Below are positions 36,307-45,098 of a stretch of 45,942 nt of DNA, in pieces. The stretch comes from Phycisphaerales bacterium UBA1910. GTDB taxonomy: Bacteria > Planctomycetota > Phycisphaerae > Phycisphaerales > UBA1924. The notes under the pieces are model-generated. The model saw only the letters and a program-made list of their open reading frames with translations, made no database searches and was not told where the DNA came from. Made by a program: the position numbers and the translations under genes. The stretch's first letter is position 1. Each line of letters begins with the position of its first letter. The stretch covers positions 129,103-175,044 of the forward strand of contig DDGE01000047.1 of the NCBI GenBank assembly GCA_002337545.1. Reading direction: 5' to 3'.

Positions 36307-36465
36307 GGGGGCATGGTACGCCCACCAATCGGATCGTGCCTATGATCCTGTCCCGCTCATTTCACCCAACTATCAATGATTTCAGCGGGTCCCCATCGCT
36401 TGTTCGTACACCATCAGCCGACGATCTGTCTCGGATTTCGTCGACACAACCGAAGGATTGAATCC

Positions 36466-37608
36466 ATGAGTACCGCAGAAAAGACCTACTCCAAAGGACT
36501 TGAGGGCGTCATCGCCGCTCAGACCGAGATGTCGTTCATCAACGGCACCGAGGGCGTTCTGGAGTATGTTGGGATCGCGATCGGCGACCTCGCATCGAAC
36601 AGTTCGTTCGAGGAGACTGTCTTCCTGCTCTGGAACAAGCGTCTCCCAACACAATCCGAACTCGAGGCATTCAACAAAGAACTCCGCGAGGATTACGCAC
36701 TCTGCGACGCCATGAAGCAGCGCATCACAAACTGCCCCGTCGACGCAGAGCCGATGCATGTTCTCCGCACGCTCGTCAGTTCCATGGCCATGGACGACAG
36801 CTCACCAAACGAGAACAGCGTCGACGCAGCAAGACACAAGTCGCTCAAAATCCTCGCGACCACTCCTGCGATCGTCGCCGCTTTCGATCGCCACCGCCGC
36901 GGCCTCGAAATCGTCGACGCAGACCCAAGCCTCGGATTCTCCGCAAACTTCCTCTACATGCTCAACGGCGAAAAGCCCACAGAGGCCATGGAGCGAGCAT
37001 TCGACATCTGCATGATCACCCACGCAGACCACGGGCTCAACAACTCAACCTTCACCGCCCGCGTCATCATCTCCACCATGAGCGATATGTACTCCGCAAT
37101 CACCGGAGCAATCGGATCACTCCGTGGCCCACTCCACGGCGGCGCCAACGAGGGCGTCATGCGGATGCTCAACGAGATCCCCACCGTTGACGATGTAGAG
37201 CCCTACATCATGAACAAGATCGCCAACAAAGAACGCATCATGGGCTTCGGCCACCGCGTCTACAAGGCCAAGGACCCACGAGCCGCAGAGCTCATGACCC
37301 TCGCCAAGCAGCTCGCAGACGACACTGGCAACTCCGACCTCTACGAAAAATCACACAAGATCGAGCAGATCATGGAGCGCGAGTACGCCGCCAAGGGCAT
37401 CTACCCAAATGTCGACTTCTACTCCGCAACCACCTACCACTGCATCGGGCTCAAGCTCGACCTCTTCACACCAATGTTCGCACTCTCGCGTATCGCCGGC
37501 TGGGCAGGCCATGTCATCGAACAGCTCGGCGACAACCGACTCTTCCGCCCCACAACAGACTATGTCGGCCCCCACGACGCCCCCTACACACCCATCAGCG
37601 ACCGCTGA
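36466..37608 (+). CDS. gltA: Citrate synthase
   Basis: Condenses oxaloacetate and acetyl-CoA to start the citric acid cycle. The 380-residue protein has the catalytic histidines in ITHADHGLNNSTFTARV and GPLHGGANEGVM, GFGHRVYK for substrate binding, and the catalytic Asp in NVDFYSA. Length fits the small, dimeric class; 2-methylcitrate synthase cannot be excluded by sequence alone, but no propionate genes are near. ATG 36466 is chosen because the family start MSTAEKTYSKGLEGVIA follows it; the frame is open to 36376. Own terminator after the stop. Confidence 0.92.
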   Translation: MSTAEKTYSKGLEGVIAAQTEMSFINGTEGVLEYVGIAIGDLASNSSFEETVFLLWNKRLPTQSELEAFNKELREDYALCDAMKQRITNCPVDAEPMHVLRTLVSSMAMDDSSPNENSVDAARHKSLKILATTPAIVAAFDRHRRGLEIVDADPSLGFSANFLYMLNGEKPTEAMERAFDICMITHADHGLNNSTFTARVIISTMSDMYSAITGAIGSLRGPLHGGANEGVMRMLNEIPTVDDVEPYIMNKIANKERIMGFGHRVYKAKDPRAAELMTLAKQLADDTGNSDLYEKSHKIEQIMEREYAAKGIYPNVDFYSATTYHCIGLKLDLFTPMFALSRIAGWAGHVIEQLGDNRLFRPTTDYVGPHDAPYTPISDR

Positions 37609-37631
37609 TCGCGAACAACACAGACCCCACC

Positions 37632-37655
37632 ACGCCCGCAAACGCGGGCGTTTTT
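37632..37655 (+). terminator. Intrinsic terminator of gltA
   Basis: CGCCCGC-AAAC-GCGGGCG, with an A-T closing pair and five T, 24 bases beyond the stop. Confidence 0.9.
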
Positions 37656-37730
37656 CATTGTGGGCAACATCACCGCACCTCGTCGATACAGGGTGAGTAC
37701 CCTCCACATGGGAGGCGATCGTGTGCGCCA

Positions 37731-40217
37731 ATGAGTAAGTTCCGACACTACATCCCGAGCATGTTCCATCGGCGGGTCCTCCTGCTCGTCTTCCTCTGCA
37801 TCGTCGCGATATGCAGCCTCTCAGCACGCCTGGGATACATGACCGTCGTCGAGGGCGCAGACGCACGCGCACAAGCCGAAAAACGCCTCGTGACCACAAC
37901 ATGGCTCCCCACAACACGGGGCAGGATCCTCGATCGCAAAGGACGCGTGATCGCCGGGGATCGAGCATCCTACAACATCGCAATCGACTACCGCGTGCTC
38001 GCCGGAGATTGGGTCTACGAAACACGCAACGGACGCACCGCAAGCACGAGCATCCGCAACTACGCAACAAGACTCGCACAACGAGCAAACCCAAGCATCT
38101 GGGAAACACTGCCAGAGAACGAGCAGCAGCGCCTCATCGACAGATTCGAGGCAGCACTCAGCTCGCGAATCACACGCATGGAACGCGACCTCATCATGGT
38201 CTCCGGCATCGACCCGGACGACTTTGCACAACGCAAACAGGAGATCATCGATCGCGTCAGCGCGATGAAAGAGCAATACTCCGCACGCGTCTACACGCGC
38301 GAACTCGAGAAGTTCGAACGCACAGGACGCGTCCCGGAAGAAAGCGATCTCAAAAGGTTCCGCAGCATCGCAAACGAACCCATCGCCGAAGAACACGCGG
38401 CCCACACCATCATCCCGGATATCTCCGATGAACTCGGCTTCGCCGTCCTGCGCATGATCTCAAAGCGGGCACCAATCGTCTCCGAGGGAGTCGACCCCAG
38501 CGTGCTCGAATCACTCACCGTACCACTCTACCCCGGAGTCAAGGTCGTCGACGCAACAGCAAGACTCACACCATACGAGCTCATGCCAGTCGCGATCGAC
38601 CGATCAAGCTTCCCGCCCCCACTCCGTTCCACAGAACCGGCCGTTGTCCGAGTGGACGGCATCGGACGCCAACTCCTGGGCCGTATCGACGACGGCCTAT
38701 ACCTCGAAGACATACAACGCCGCAAGGACGCCCTGCAGCGAGACGACACACTCCGCAACCGATCCCTCACAAGCAGGGGCACCGACCGCGGGCAGTATTT
38801 CCCGGGCGATCGTGTCGGCAGAACAGGAATCGAGCAGGCCTTCGAGCACACCCTCCGAGGCCTGCGGGGCGTGCGCATCGAAAATCTCCAGACCGGTGAG
38901 GTCGAAGAGATCGAGCGTGAACACGGACGGGATGTGCACCTGAGCATCGACATCATGCTCCAAGCCCGCGTTCGAGCCATACTCGACCCGAGCGTCGGAC
39001 TCACACGCGTGCAACCATGGCACCAGAACGAGCAGCCACAATACACCCCCGTCGGAACGGAACTCGATGCGGGCGTGGTGGTGCTCGACATCGCCACGGG
39101 CGAGGTGCTCGCGATGGTGTCCACACCCAACCCACCGATCTCCGAGTCGGAATGGAAGTCGCTGGGTGTGCGCAACGAGACCGACCGCCGACTCTACAAC
39201 ACAATCCACGCCCCATGGGTCAACAAGGCCATCGCCAAGCCCTACCCCCCCGGCTCCGTCGCCAAGGCCCTCATCCTCACCGAAGCCGCCAAGCGAGGCG
39301 TATACCAGCAAGGCAAACGCATCCACGACCGCGGCTACCTCCTCGACGGCCAGCCCAACAAGTTCCGATCGTGGATCTACAAAAAGTACGACGGGATGTA
39401 CGGCGGGCACTCCGACCAGCTCGGACGCGACCTCGACGGCGTCGATGCGCTCATGGTCTCCAGCAATGTCTTCTTCTACACCCTCGGCAGGCAGCTCGGC
39501 CCGGAACGAATCGCGCTCGCCTACCAGGACTTCCATGTCGGACGCCCATACGAACTCGGCATCGGAACAGAATGGCCAGGGTCAATCGGGAAGTTCAACG
39601 GCCCAAACGACGGCTCGGACATCAACCTCGACGAAGCAACACTCATGGGAATTGGACAAGGGCCCATCACATGGACCCCACTGCACGCCGCAGACGCGAT
39701 GGCCACAATCGCCCGCGCCGGTGTCAGCATCACTCCAAGCATCGTCCGCGACGGATTCGCCCCCGATGTACGCGACATCGCCATCCCCTCGTGGGCCGTC
39801 CGCGATGCGCTCCAGGGCTTGCGCCAGGTCGTCGAGAACCGTCAGTTCGGCACCGGGCGAGCAATCACATACCAGGAGCTCGGCCCCGAAGGCGTAGCGA
39901 TATTCAATCATCAGGGCATCACCGTCTGGGGAAAAACCGGCACCGCCACCGCGCCCCCACTGCTCTTCGACCCCGACGAAACACCAGAACACAACGGACC
40001 ACTCGAACCCCGCATCGTCCGCATGGGCGATCACTCGTGGTATGTCACCCTCGTCGCCCCCGAGGGCGAATCGCCCAAGTACGCCATCGCCGTCATCGTC
40101 GAGTACGCCGGTTCCGGCGGCAAAGTCTCAGGACCGATCAACAACGAGATCATCAGCGCACTGATTGAAGAAGGCTACCTGCCTCGCGTCGATGACGGAT
40201 CGGAGCCAGACGCATGA
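37731..40217 (+). CDS. mrdA: Penicillin-binding protein 2 (elongation transpeptidase)
   Basis: Peptidoglycan transpeptidase of the rod complex. The 828-residue protein has an N-terminal membrane helix (VLLLVFLCIVAICSLSARLGY), a dimerisation domain starting TRGRILDRKGRVIA, and the transpeptidase motifs Ser509-VAK in PPGSVAK, Ser577-Ser-Asn and Lys735-Thr-Gly in WGKTGTA. It is longer than E. coli PBP2 (about 630), the excess lying between about residues 100 and 330 in the N-terminal region. ATG 37731 overlaps nothing; a GGAGG lies 16 bases upstream, rather far. Its stop overlaps the rodA start by 4 bases, fixing the pair as an operon. Confidence 0.9.
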   Translation: MSKFRHYIPSMFHRRVLLLVFLCIVAICSLSARLGYMTVVEGADARAQAEKRLVTTTWLPTTRGRILDRKGRVIAGDRASYNIAIDYRVLAGDWVYETRNGRTASTSIRNYATRLAQRANPSIWETLPENEQQRLIDRFEAALSSRITRMERDLIMVSGIDPDDFAQRKQEIIDRVSAMKEQYSARVYTRELEKFERTGRVPEESDLKRFRSIANEPIAEEHAAHTIIPDISDELGFAVLRMISKRAPIVSEGVDPSVLESLTVPLYPGVKVVDATARLTPYELMPVAIDRSSFPPPLRSTEPAVVRVDGIGRQLLGRIDDGLYLEDIQRRKDALQRDDTLRNRSLTSRGTDRGQYFPGDRVGRTGIEQAFEHTLRGLRGVRIENLQTGEVEEIEREHGRDVHLSIDIMLQARVRAILDPSVGLTRVQPWHQNEQPQYTPVGTELDAGVVVLDIATGEVLAMVSTPNPPISESEWKSLGVRNETDRRLYNTIHAPWVNKAIAKPYPPGSVAKALILTEAAKRGVYQQGKRIHDRGYLLDGQPNKFRSWIYKKYDGMYGGHSDQLGRDLDGVDALMVSSNVFFYTLGRQLGPERIALAYQDFHVGRPYELGIGTEWPGSIGKFNGPNDGSDINLDEATLMGIGQGPITWTPLHAADAMATIARAGVSITPSIVRDGFAPDVRDIAIPSWAVRDALQGLRQVVENRQFGTGRAITYQELGPEGVAIFNHQGITVWGKTGTATAPPLLFDPDETPEHNGPLEPRIVRMGDHSWYVTLVAPEGESPKYAIAVIVEYAGSGGKVSGPINNEIISALIEEGYLPRVDDGSEPDA

Positions 40218-41530
40218 GCCAGGGGATCAACATCCATCCGATCATGCGCCTGATCAAAGGCGGCGGACGCAATCCGGAACCCATCTCGCGCGTGCTCCGC
40301 CCCGTGAACTGGGGATGGATCACCGTCCTCGCATCCCTGCTCCTTTCCCTCCTCGGGATCTACTCGATCGATATCGGGCTCAACAAGGATCTCGACCCCG
40401 GATTCATGGAGCTCTCCACGACCGCGCTCAAGCAACTCATCTTCATGGTCATGGGACTCGTTTCATGCCTCGTGATCATGCTCCCGCACTACAAAATCGT
40501 CAGCGCGTTCGCCTGGTTCTACTTCGCCGTCTGCATCGCACTGCTCGTCTTCCTGCTCGTGCCCGGCATCCCATCAAGCATCGTGACACCACGCAACGGC
40601 GCACGATCATGGATCAACCTCGGCATCACCGACTTCCAGCCAAGCGAGATCACCAAGATCGCCTTCGTCCTCGCCGTCGCACAATACCTCCGCTTCCGCA
40701 CCCAACACCGCAGGTTCATGGGACTCATCATCCCCGGCATCATCGCCGCAGTACCCGTCGGGCTCATCACCGTGCAGCCAGACCTGGGCACCGCCTCGTT
40801 GTTTGTCCCAGCCCTGTTCGCAATGCTGATCGCCGCCGGCGCAAGACTCCGCCACCTGATCCTCATCGTGCTATGTGCCGCGATGAGCGCGCCAATCGCG
40901 TACCCATTCCTCAGACCACACCAGAAAGACCGGATCGTCGCGATCGTCAAGCAGTTCCAGGGCGACGAGTCAACCAACTACGACATCAACTTCCAATCCT
41001 CACGCGCCCAGATGCTGATCGCCGCCGGCCAGATCACCGGAACACCCGAGCCCACCGCACGCGCACTCGTGCACTACAACGCACTGCCCGAACGAGAGAA
41101 CGACATGATCTTCGCGGTCGTCGTCGCACGATTCGGACTCGTCGGCGGAATCTTCATGCTCATGCTCTACGCGCTCTGGGTCATCGGCGCACTCATCGTC
41201 GCCGCCAGCTGCCGCGAGCCGATCGGCAGGCTGATCGCCGTAGGCCTCCCCGCGTTCATCGCCACGCAGGTCGTCATCAATGTGGGCATGAATCTGGGGG
41301 TACTGCCAATCATCGGGATCACCCTCCCATTCCTCAGCGCAGGTGGTTCTTCACTGATTACCTGCTGGTTAATGACCGGTTTGATCATGAATGTCGCATT
41401 TCATCGCCCAAAGCCCCCCTACCGCAGTTCGTTTGAATACGCTGATGACGATGAAGGACCAGACCTACTCAAACCAAGCAAGCCGTTCGGACGATCAACC
41501 GGGTTCAGCGGGCGAGCAATCACCCGCTGA
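40214..41530 (+). CDS. rodA: Rod shape-determining peptidoglycan polymerase RodA
   Basis: SEDS glycosyltransferase that works with PBP2. The 438-residue protein has about ten membrane helices, and shows RSWINLGITDFQPSEITKIA, QPDLGTAS and FLSAGGSSL. The catalytic Asp (Asp297) is kept in LPERENDMIFAVV, but the usual HTDFIF is END-MIF and the following EE pair of other RodA proteins is AR. A polar C-terminal tail (about 405-438) extends past the last helix. It overlaps PBP2 by 4 bases and, in another frame, the start of rsmG. Confidence 0.9.
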   Translation: MSQGINIHPIMRLIKGGGRNPEPISRVLRPVNWGWITVLASLLLSLLGIYSIDIGLNKDLDPGFMELSTTALKQLIFMVMGLVSCLVIMLPHYKIVSAFAWFYFAVCIALLVFLLVPGIPSSIVTPRNGARSWINLGITDFQPSEITKIAFVLAVAQYLRFRTQHRRFMGLIIPGIIAAVPVGLITVQPDLGTASLFVPALFAMLIAAGARLRHLILIVLCAAMSAPIAYPFLRPHQKDRIVAIVKQFQGDESTNYDINFQSSRAQMLIAAGQITGTPEPTARALVHYNALPERENDMIFAVVVARFGLVGGIFMLMLYALWVIGALIVAASCREPIGRLIAVGLPAFIATQVVINVGMNLGVLPIIGITLPFLSAGGSSLITCWLMTGLIMNVAFHRPKPPYRSSFEYADDDEGPDLLKPSKPFGRSTGFSGRAITR

Positions 41531-42317
41531 TCGCGGGACGCTCGATCTCGAACTCGACTCAATCTCCACCATCGCCCCACCGAGCGGATGGGTCGAACAA
41601 TGCGCCGAATACGGCATCTCCTTCGAGCCCGCCGAGATCAATAACCTCGGGCGGTTCCTCGCCATGCTCATGCACGCCAACACGCGGATGAACCTCACAT
41701 CCATCCGCGAGTCTGACGAAGCATGGTCGAAGCACATCTTCGATTCGCTGACCCTCATCCCACTGCTCGCCGAGCTCGAGGAAGGATCAACCATCATCGA
41801 CATCGGCTCCGGTGGCGGGCTCCCCGGGATCCCGCTCGCGATCGCCCTGCCCAAACTGCGCTTCACCCTGATGGACGCGACCAAGAAGAAATGCGACTAC
41901 CTCTATCAGACCGCGATGGCACTCGGCCTCACCAATGTCAGGGTGATCTGCGCACGCGCCGAAACACTCGGGCAGGACCGCGGCGAGAAGACCGCAACCG
42001 GTCGTGACAATGTGCACCGCGAACACTACGACATCGTCATGGCACGGGGCGTCGGGCAAATCCCCATGCTCGCAGAGCTCACGGTCCCGCTCGCCAAGGT
42101 CGGCGGGCTCGTCCTGATGACCAAGGGAAAACGAGCAGAAGAAGAACTCGCGAACGCAAAGCAGGCGCTGCACCTGCTCCACGCCGCACACGCCGGAATG
42201 GTCGACACACCAACCGGACGCATCGTCGTGATCGAGAAGCTCCGCCGCACGCCCCGGGACTACCCGCGACGAGATGGCGAGCCCAAGCGAGCCCCGCTCG
42301 GCGTTCCCAAAAAATGA
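41445..42317 (+). CDS. rsmG: 16S rRNA (guanine527-N7)-methyltransferase RsmG
   Basis: Methylates G527 of 16S rRNA with S-adenosylmethionine. The 290-residue protein carries the Rossmann motif STIIDIGSGGGLPGIPLAIALP, the N-terminal NTRMNLTSIRE, WSKHIFDSL and MARGVGQIPMLAEL, which are typical. It has an acidic N-terminal extension of about 45 residues and a basic C-terminal tail. The start is uncertain: ATG 41445 or 41451 (or the open frame from 41391); all lie inside the last 140 bases of rodA in a shifted frame, so at least 80 bases are shared. Third gene of the mrdA-rodA transcript. Confidence 0.87.
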   Translation: MTMKDQTYSNQASRSDDQPGSAGEQSPADRGTLDLELDSISTIAPPSGWVEQCAEYGISFEPAEINNLGRFLAMLMHANTRMNLTSIRESDEAWSKHIFDSLTLIPLLAELEEGSTIIDIGSGGGLPGIPLAIALPKLRFTLMDATKKKCDYLYQTAMALGLTNVRVICARAETLGQDRGEKTATGRDNVHREHYDIVMARGVGQIPMLAELTVPLAKVGGLVLMTKGKRAEEELANAKQALHLLHAAHAGMVDTPTGRIVVIEKLRRTPRDYPRRDGEPKRAPLGVPKK

Positions 42318-42323
42318 GAAACA

Positions 42324-42352
42324 CGATCAGCCCGCACAAGGCGGGCTGATCG
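42324..42352. terminator. Shared terminator hairpin between convergent genes
   Basis: CGATCAGCCCGC and its complement flank ACAAG: a 12-bp perfect stem between the stops of rsmG and the leftward sorting-tail gene. A T-rich stretch follows on the minus strand, while the plus side lacks a T-run, so it should work best leftward. Confidence 0.7.
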
Positions 42353-42379
42353 TTGCAACACCGGAGATCAGTTCCTTGT

Positions 42380-42991
42380 TTACCGTTTCCGACGGGCGAT
42401 GACGAGCAAGCCACCGAAGGCAAGCACCGCGCCGCCGGGCGCGGGGACCGCACTGCTCAAGACACGGATCGCGTCGTGCAGCAGGTACCCCTTGGAGATG
42501 TAGCTCGATTCGATCTCAACACGATCGAACTCCTGATCGCTCGACCACCCGTTCCACGCCCAGGAGGTGTCGATCGGGGCATCGAGCGTGTCGGTGCCAA
42601 TCAGATCCTCACCGGAATAAAAACGGATCTCACCATCAGCGTCACTCGTAATCGACGAGAAGAAACCGCCAAAGGACCGCTGCGCTTCGTTGAACCGATA
42701 GCCGATCCCCGCGTTGGAGCCGAGCAGGCGTTCGCCGTCGAACGCCGCTACACGCTGATGGAATGACCATGACCCGGTCGTGTGCAAGTAGCCCGACTCG
42801 CCGACACTGAACAGCGTGCCCATGCCGCCGAAGGACTCGACATCGCCGTGATGGAAGACATCCATCCGCAGCTGCTCGAAGCTCTCAGTCTGATCAGAAC
42901 GAAACTCGTCTACCCGGACAATATCCGCGTTCGCAACGGTCCCTGAGACCGCGACGACCGAGGCAATGATGGCGATGTGTGTGCTGTGCAT
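42380..42991 (-). CDS. Exported protein with PEP-CTERM-like sorting tail
   Basis: A 203-residue exported protein. A signal peptide (MHSTHIAIIASVVAVSGTVANA) is followed by a beta-rich domain of unknown function and a C-terminal tail VPAPGGAVLAFGGLLVIARRKR: short motif, hydrophobic helix and basic end. This is the variant of PEP-CTERM seen in planctomycetes, and implies processing by an exosortase/archaeosortase-like enzyme. GAGAGGAA lies upstream of ATG 42991. No sortase gene is in the window. Confidence 0.75.
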   Translation of the reverse strand: MHSTHIAIIASVVAVSGTVANADIVRVDEFRSDQTESFEQLRMDVFHHGDVESFGGMGTLFSVGESGYLHTTGSWSFHQRVAAFDGERLLGSNAGIGYRFNEAQRSFGGFFSSITSDADGEIRFYSGEDLIGTDTLDAPIDTSWAWNGWSSDQEFDRVEIESSYISKGYLLHDAIRVLSSAVPAPGGAVLAFGGLLVIARRKR

Positions 42992-43119
42992 GCTGGTGTT
43001 CCTCTCCGCAAGGCCGGCTTTGGCCTCTCCGAGAAAGGTTCCATTTCAGCCCAGAAAAGAGCAAGCGCATCGCCCCCGAAACTGAGGCGATCGCCGATAC
43101 AACCAGAACAGACGCTACA

Positions 43120-43659
43120 TCAAGCCGGAGGTGCGTAGGCGTCGCGGGCACCAAGCAGGTGCGCGATCGCTTCTCGGACGCAGGCATGCCCACCCGCTCG
43201 CATCGCGGTGTAGGCGCATCGGGACCGCACCTCGGGCTCAGCGTCCGCGGGGCACATCGGGTAGCCGACCCGACGAATCATGGGCAGGTCGGGCCAGTCG
43301 TCGCCCATGCACGCCGCGTGTTCCTCGCTGACCCCGCACCGCTGCATGATCAGGTCCAGGTCCGCGGACTTGTCCTTGCTCCCCTGGATCACCATGTCCT
43401 CGGGCACGCCCAATGAATCAAGGCGATGCTTGAGCGCCATGCCCGATCGCCCGGTGATGATGGCCAGATGGTGCCCCTGCCTCATCCAGAGCTTCATGGC
43501 GTAGCCATCGCGGACATGGAACCGCTTGGTCTCGCGCCCGTCGTCGTCGATGTTGATGGAGCCGTCGGTCATGACACCGTCGACATCGAGGACGAGCAGC
43601 TCGATCGATGCGGGATCGCTGAAGGTGCGGGCGATGGGTTTGGTGGGCTTGTCGCTCAC
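43120..43659 (-). CDS. kdsC: 3-deoxy-D-manno-octulosonate 8-phosphate phosphatase KdsC
   Basis: Removes phosphate from Kdo-8-phosphate to give Kdo, a lipopolysaccharide core sugar. The 179-residue HAD protein (C0 type, no cap) has VLDVDGVMTDG with Asp25 and Asp27, the conserved IITGRSG, Lys in GSKDKSADL, and CMGDDWPDLPMI. GTG 43659 is the start; it overlaps the stop of kdsD by 4 bases, so the two are translated together. The pair makes the Kdo route likely in this organism, though kdsA and kdsB lie elsewhere. Confidence 0.9.
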   Translation of the reverse strand: MSDKPTKPIARTFSDPASIELLVLDVDGVMTDGSINIDDDGRETKRFHVRDGYAMKLWMRQGHHLAIITGRSGMALKHRLDSLGVPEDMVIQGSKDKSADLDLIMQRCGVSEEHAACMGDDWPDLPMIRRVGYPMCPADAEPEVRSRCAYTAMRAGGHACVREAIAHLLGARDAYAPPA

Positions 43660-44735
43660 GCGTCGTCCTCTACGAGCTTCATCGCGATCAGGTCCTGCAC
43701 ATCCAGCAGCCCGACGGGCTTGTGATCCGCATCCACGATCGGGAGTTCGTCCGCGCGGTATTCACGGAACAGGGCGACCGCTTCCCGCGTCAACGCGTCG
43801 ATGGACAGCGCCTTGGGGTCACGCGTCATGACCTCCGCGATGGGCTTGCGGAGCTCGTCCGGGTTGCGGAGGATCAGGCGGCGCAGGTCCGAGTCGGTAA
43901 AGATCCCGGCGAGCCTGCCGTCCGCATTGACAACGAGCAGGGCGCCGGGTCGGCGGACGACCTTGGACGCCTCGGACAGGGCATCGGCGACGGTGTCGGA
44001 CTCGCGTGCGATGGGCAGGTTCTTGCCGGCGACGAAGCGGATGAGCTCGCTCACGGGCTTGAGCAGGGAGCCGAGCGTGCCGCCCGGGTGGCGAGCGTGG
44101 AAGTCCTCGTTGGTGAACGAGCGACGGCGGGCCACGGCGAGGGCGAGGGCATCGCCGATAGCGAGGGCGCCGGTGGTCGAGCTGGTCGGGGCGAGGTAGG
44201 CACCGTCGCCCGCCTCTTCGGTGACGCCGACTTCGAGTGTGACATCCGCGACGCGCTGGAGGGAGGAGACCTTGCCGTCCTTGGGGCCGCGGGTGATGGC
44301 GATGATGGGGAGCTTGTCCTGACGCAGGATCGAGGCGAGTGCGACGAGTTCCTGTGTCTCGCCCGAGTGGCTCAGGCAGATGGCGAGGTCGTTCTTGCGG
44401 AAGCGGCCGAGGTCGCCGTGGGCGGCTTCGGTGGGGTGGACGGCGTGGCTGGTGATGCCGAGCGAGGCCATGGTCGCGGAGATCTTGGCCCCGATGTGGC
44501 CGCTCTTGCCGAGACCGGAGATAAGGACCGTGCCGCCGGCGTCGGCGGTCTTGACGATCAGATCGATGGCCTGTGTGTAGCGTTCATCGACGCCTTCCGC
44601 GATCGTGTTGATGGCGTTGGATTCGTGCGCGTAGACGCGCTGGATGAACTGGAGTTCGTCGTTGCTCTGGTCGGGGTTTGGATTTGGGTTGGAGATCGAC
44701 ACCTCGATCGGCTCCCTTCGCGTGCGTGTGGGCAT
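43656..44735 (-). CDS. kdsD: Arabinose-5-phosphate isomerase KdsD (KpsF/GutQ family)
   Basis: Converts ribulose-5-phosphate to arabinose-5-phosphate, the first committed Kdo precursor. The 359 residues hold an N-terminal SIS domain (GTVLISGLGKSGHIGAKISA, HPTEAAHGDLG, LSHSGETQELV) and two C-terminal CBS domains (PIARESDTVADAL ... and EVMTRDPKALSIDAL ... DELPIVDADHKPVGLLDVQDL). ATG 44735 fits the family start; the frame is open to 44909 but that region overlaps the zinc-knuckle gene. First enzyme of the kdsD-kdsC pair. Confidence 0.92.
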   Translation of the reverse strand: MPTRTRREPIEVSISNPNPNPDQSNDELQFIQRVYAHESNAINTIAEGVDERYTQAIDLIVKTADAGGTVLISGLGKSGHIGAKISATMASLGITSHAVHPTEAAHGDLGRFRKNDLAICLSHSGETQELVALASILRQDKLPIIAITRGPKDGKVSSLQRVADVTLEVGVTEEAGDGAYLAPTSSTTGALAIGDALALAVARRRSFTNEDFHARHPGGTLGSLLKPVSELIRFVAGKNLPIARESDTVADALSEASKVVRRPGALLVVNADGRLAGIFTDSDLRRLILRNPDELRKPIAEVMTRDPKALSIDALTREAVALFREYRADELPIVDADHKPVGLLDVQDLIAMKLVEDDA

Positions 44736-44761
44736 GGTGAAGGGTATGCAGATCGTCCTGA

Positions 44762-44971
44762 TCAGGCGTTGGTGACGATCTTCTTGCCGCGGCAGCTCGG
44801 GCAGGGGATGGGGTGGCCGGTGCTGGGCTGGAGGGAGGGGACGGCGTTGAAGCCGAGGGTCCGCACCGCGACGGTCATCGGGCAGGGCACATGCCCGCGT
44901 CCGCTGCACTCTGGGCAGGTCTTGATCTCGATGTCGCCGACGAGTCGGAGTGTGGGTGCGTTGGTATCCAT
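44762..44971 (-). CDS. Small DnaJ-type zinc-knuckle protein
   Basis: A 69-residue protein with two cysteine pairs, CPECSGRGHVPCP and CPSCRGKK, 30 residues apart, matching half of the DnaJ central zinc domain (CxxCxGxG). It may bind zinc and a partner protein, but it is not a full DnaJ. ATG 44971 is preferred; the frame is open to 45007. Lies 26 bases before kdsD and may be in its transcript, though no function links them. Confidence 0.6.
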   Translation of the reverse strand: MDTNAPTLRLVGDIEIKTCPECSGRGHVPCPMTVAVRTLGFNAVPSLQPSTGHPIPCPSCRGKKIVTNA

Positions 44972-45030
44972 ATTGGACTTATCGGCTACTTGCACGCGAT
45001 GCATCAACCGAACTTTTCATGCCTGATACG

Positions 45031-45061
45031 AAAAACACGCTCAGACGGGTGTCTGAGCGTG
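45031..45061 (-). terminator. Intrinsic terminator
   Basis: CACGCTCAGAC-GGGT-GTCTGAGCGTG, an 11-bp perfect stem followed on the minus strand by five T. It ends the transcript of the gene at 45099. Confidence 0.88.
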
Positions 45062-45098
45062 CGTGGAGTTCGCTGTGCGATTGCGATTTTTGAATGGA

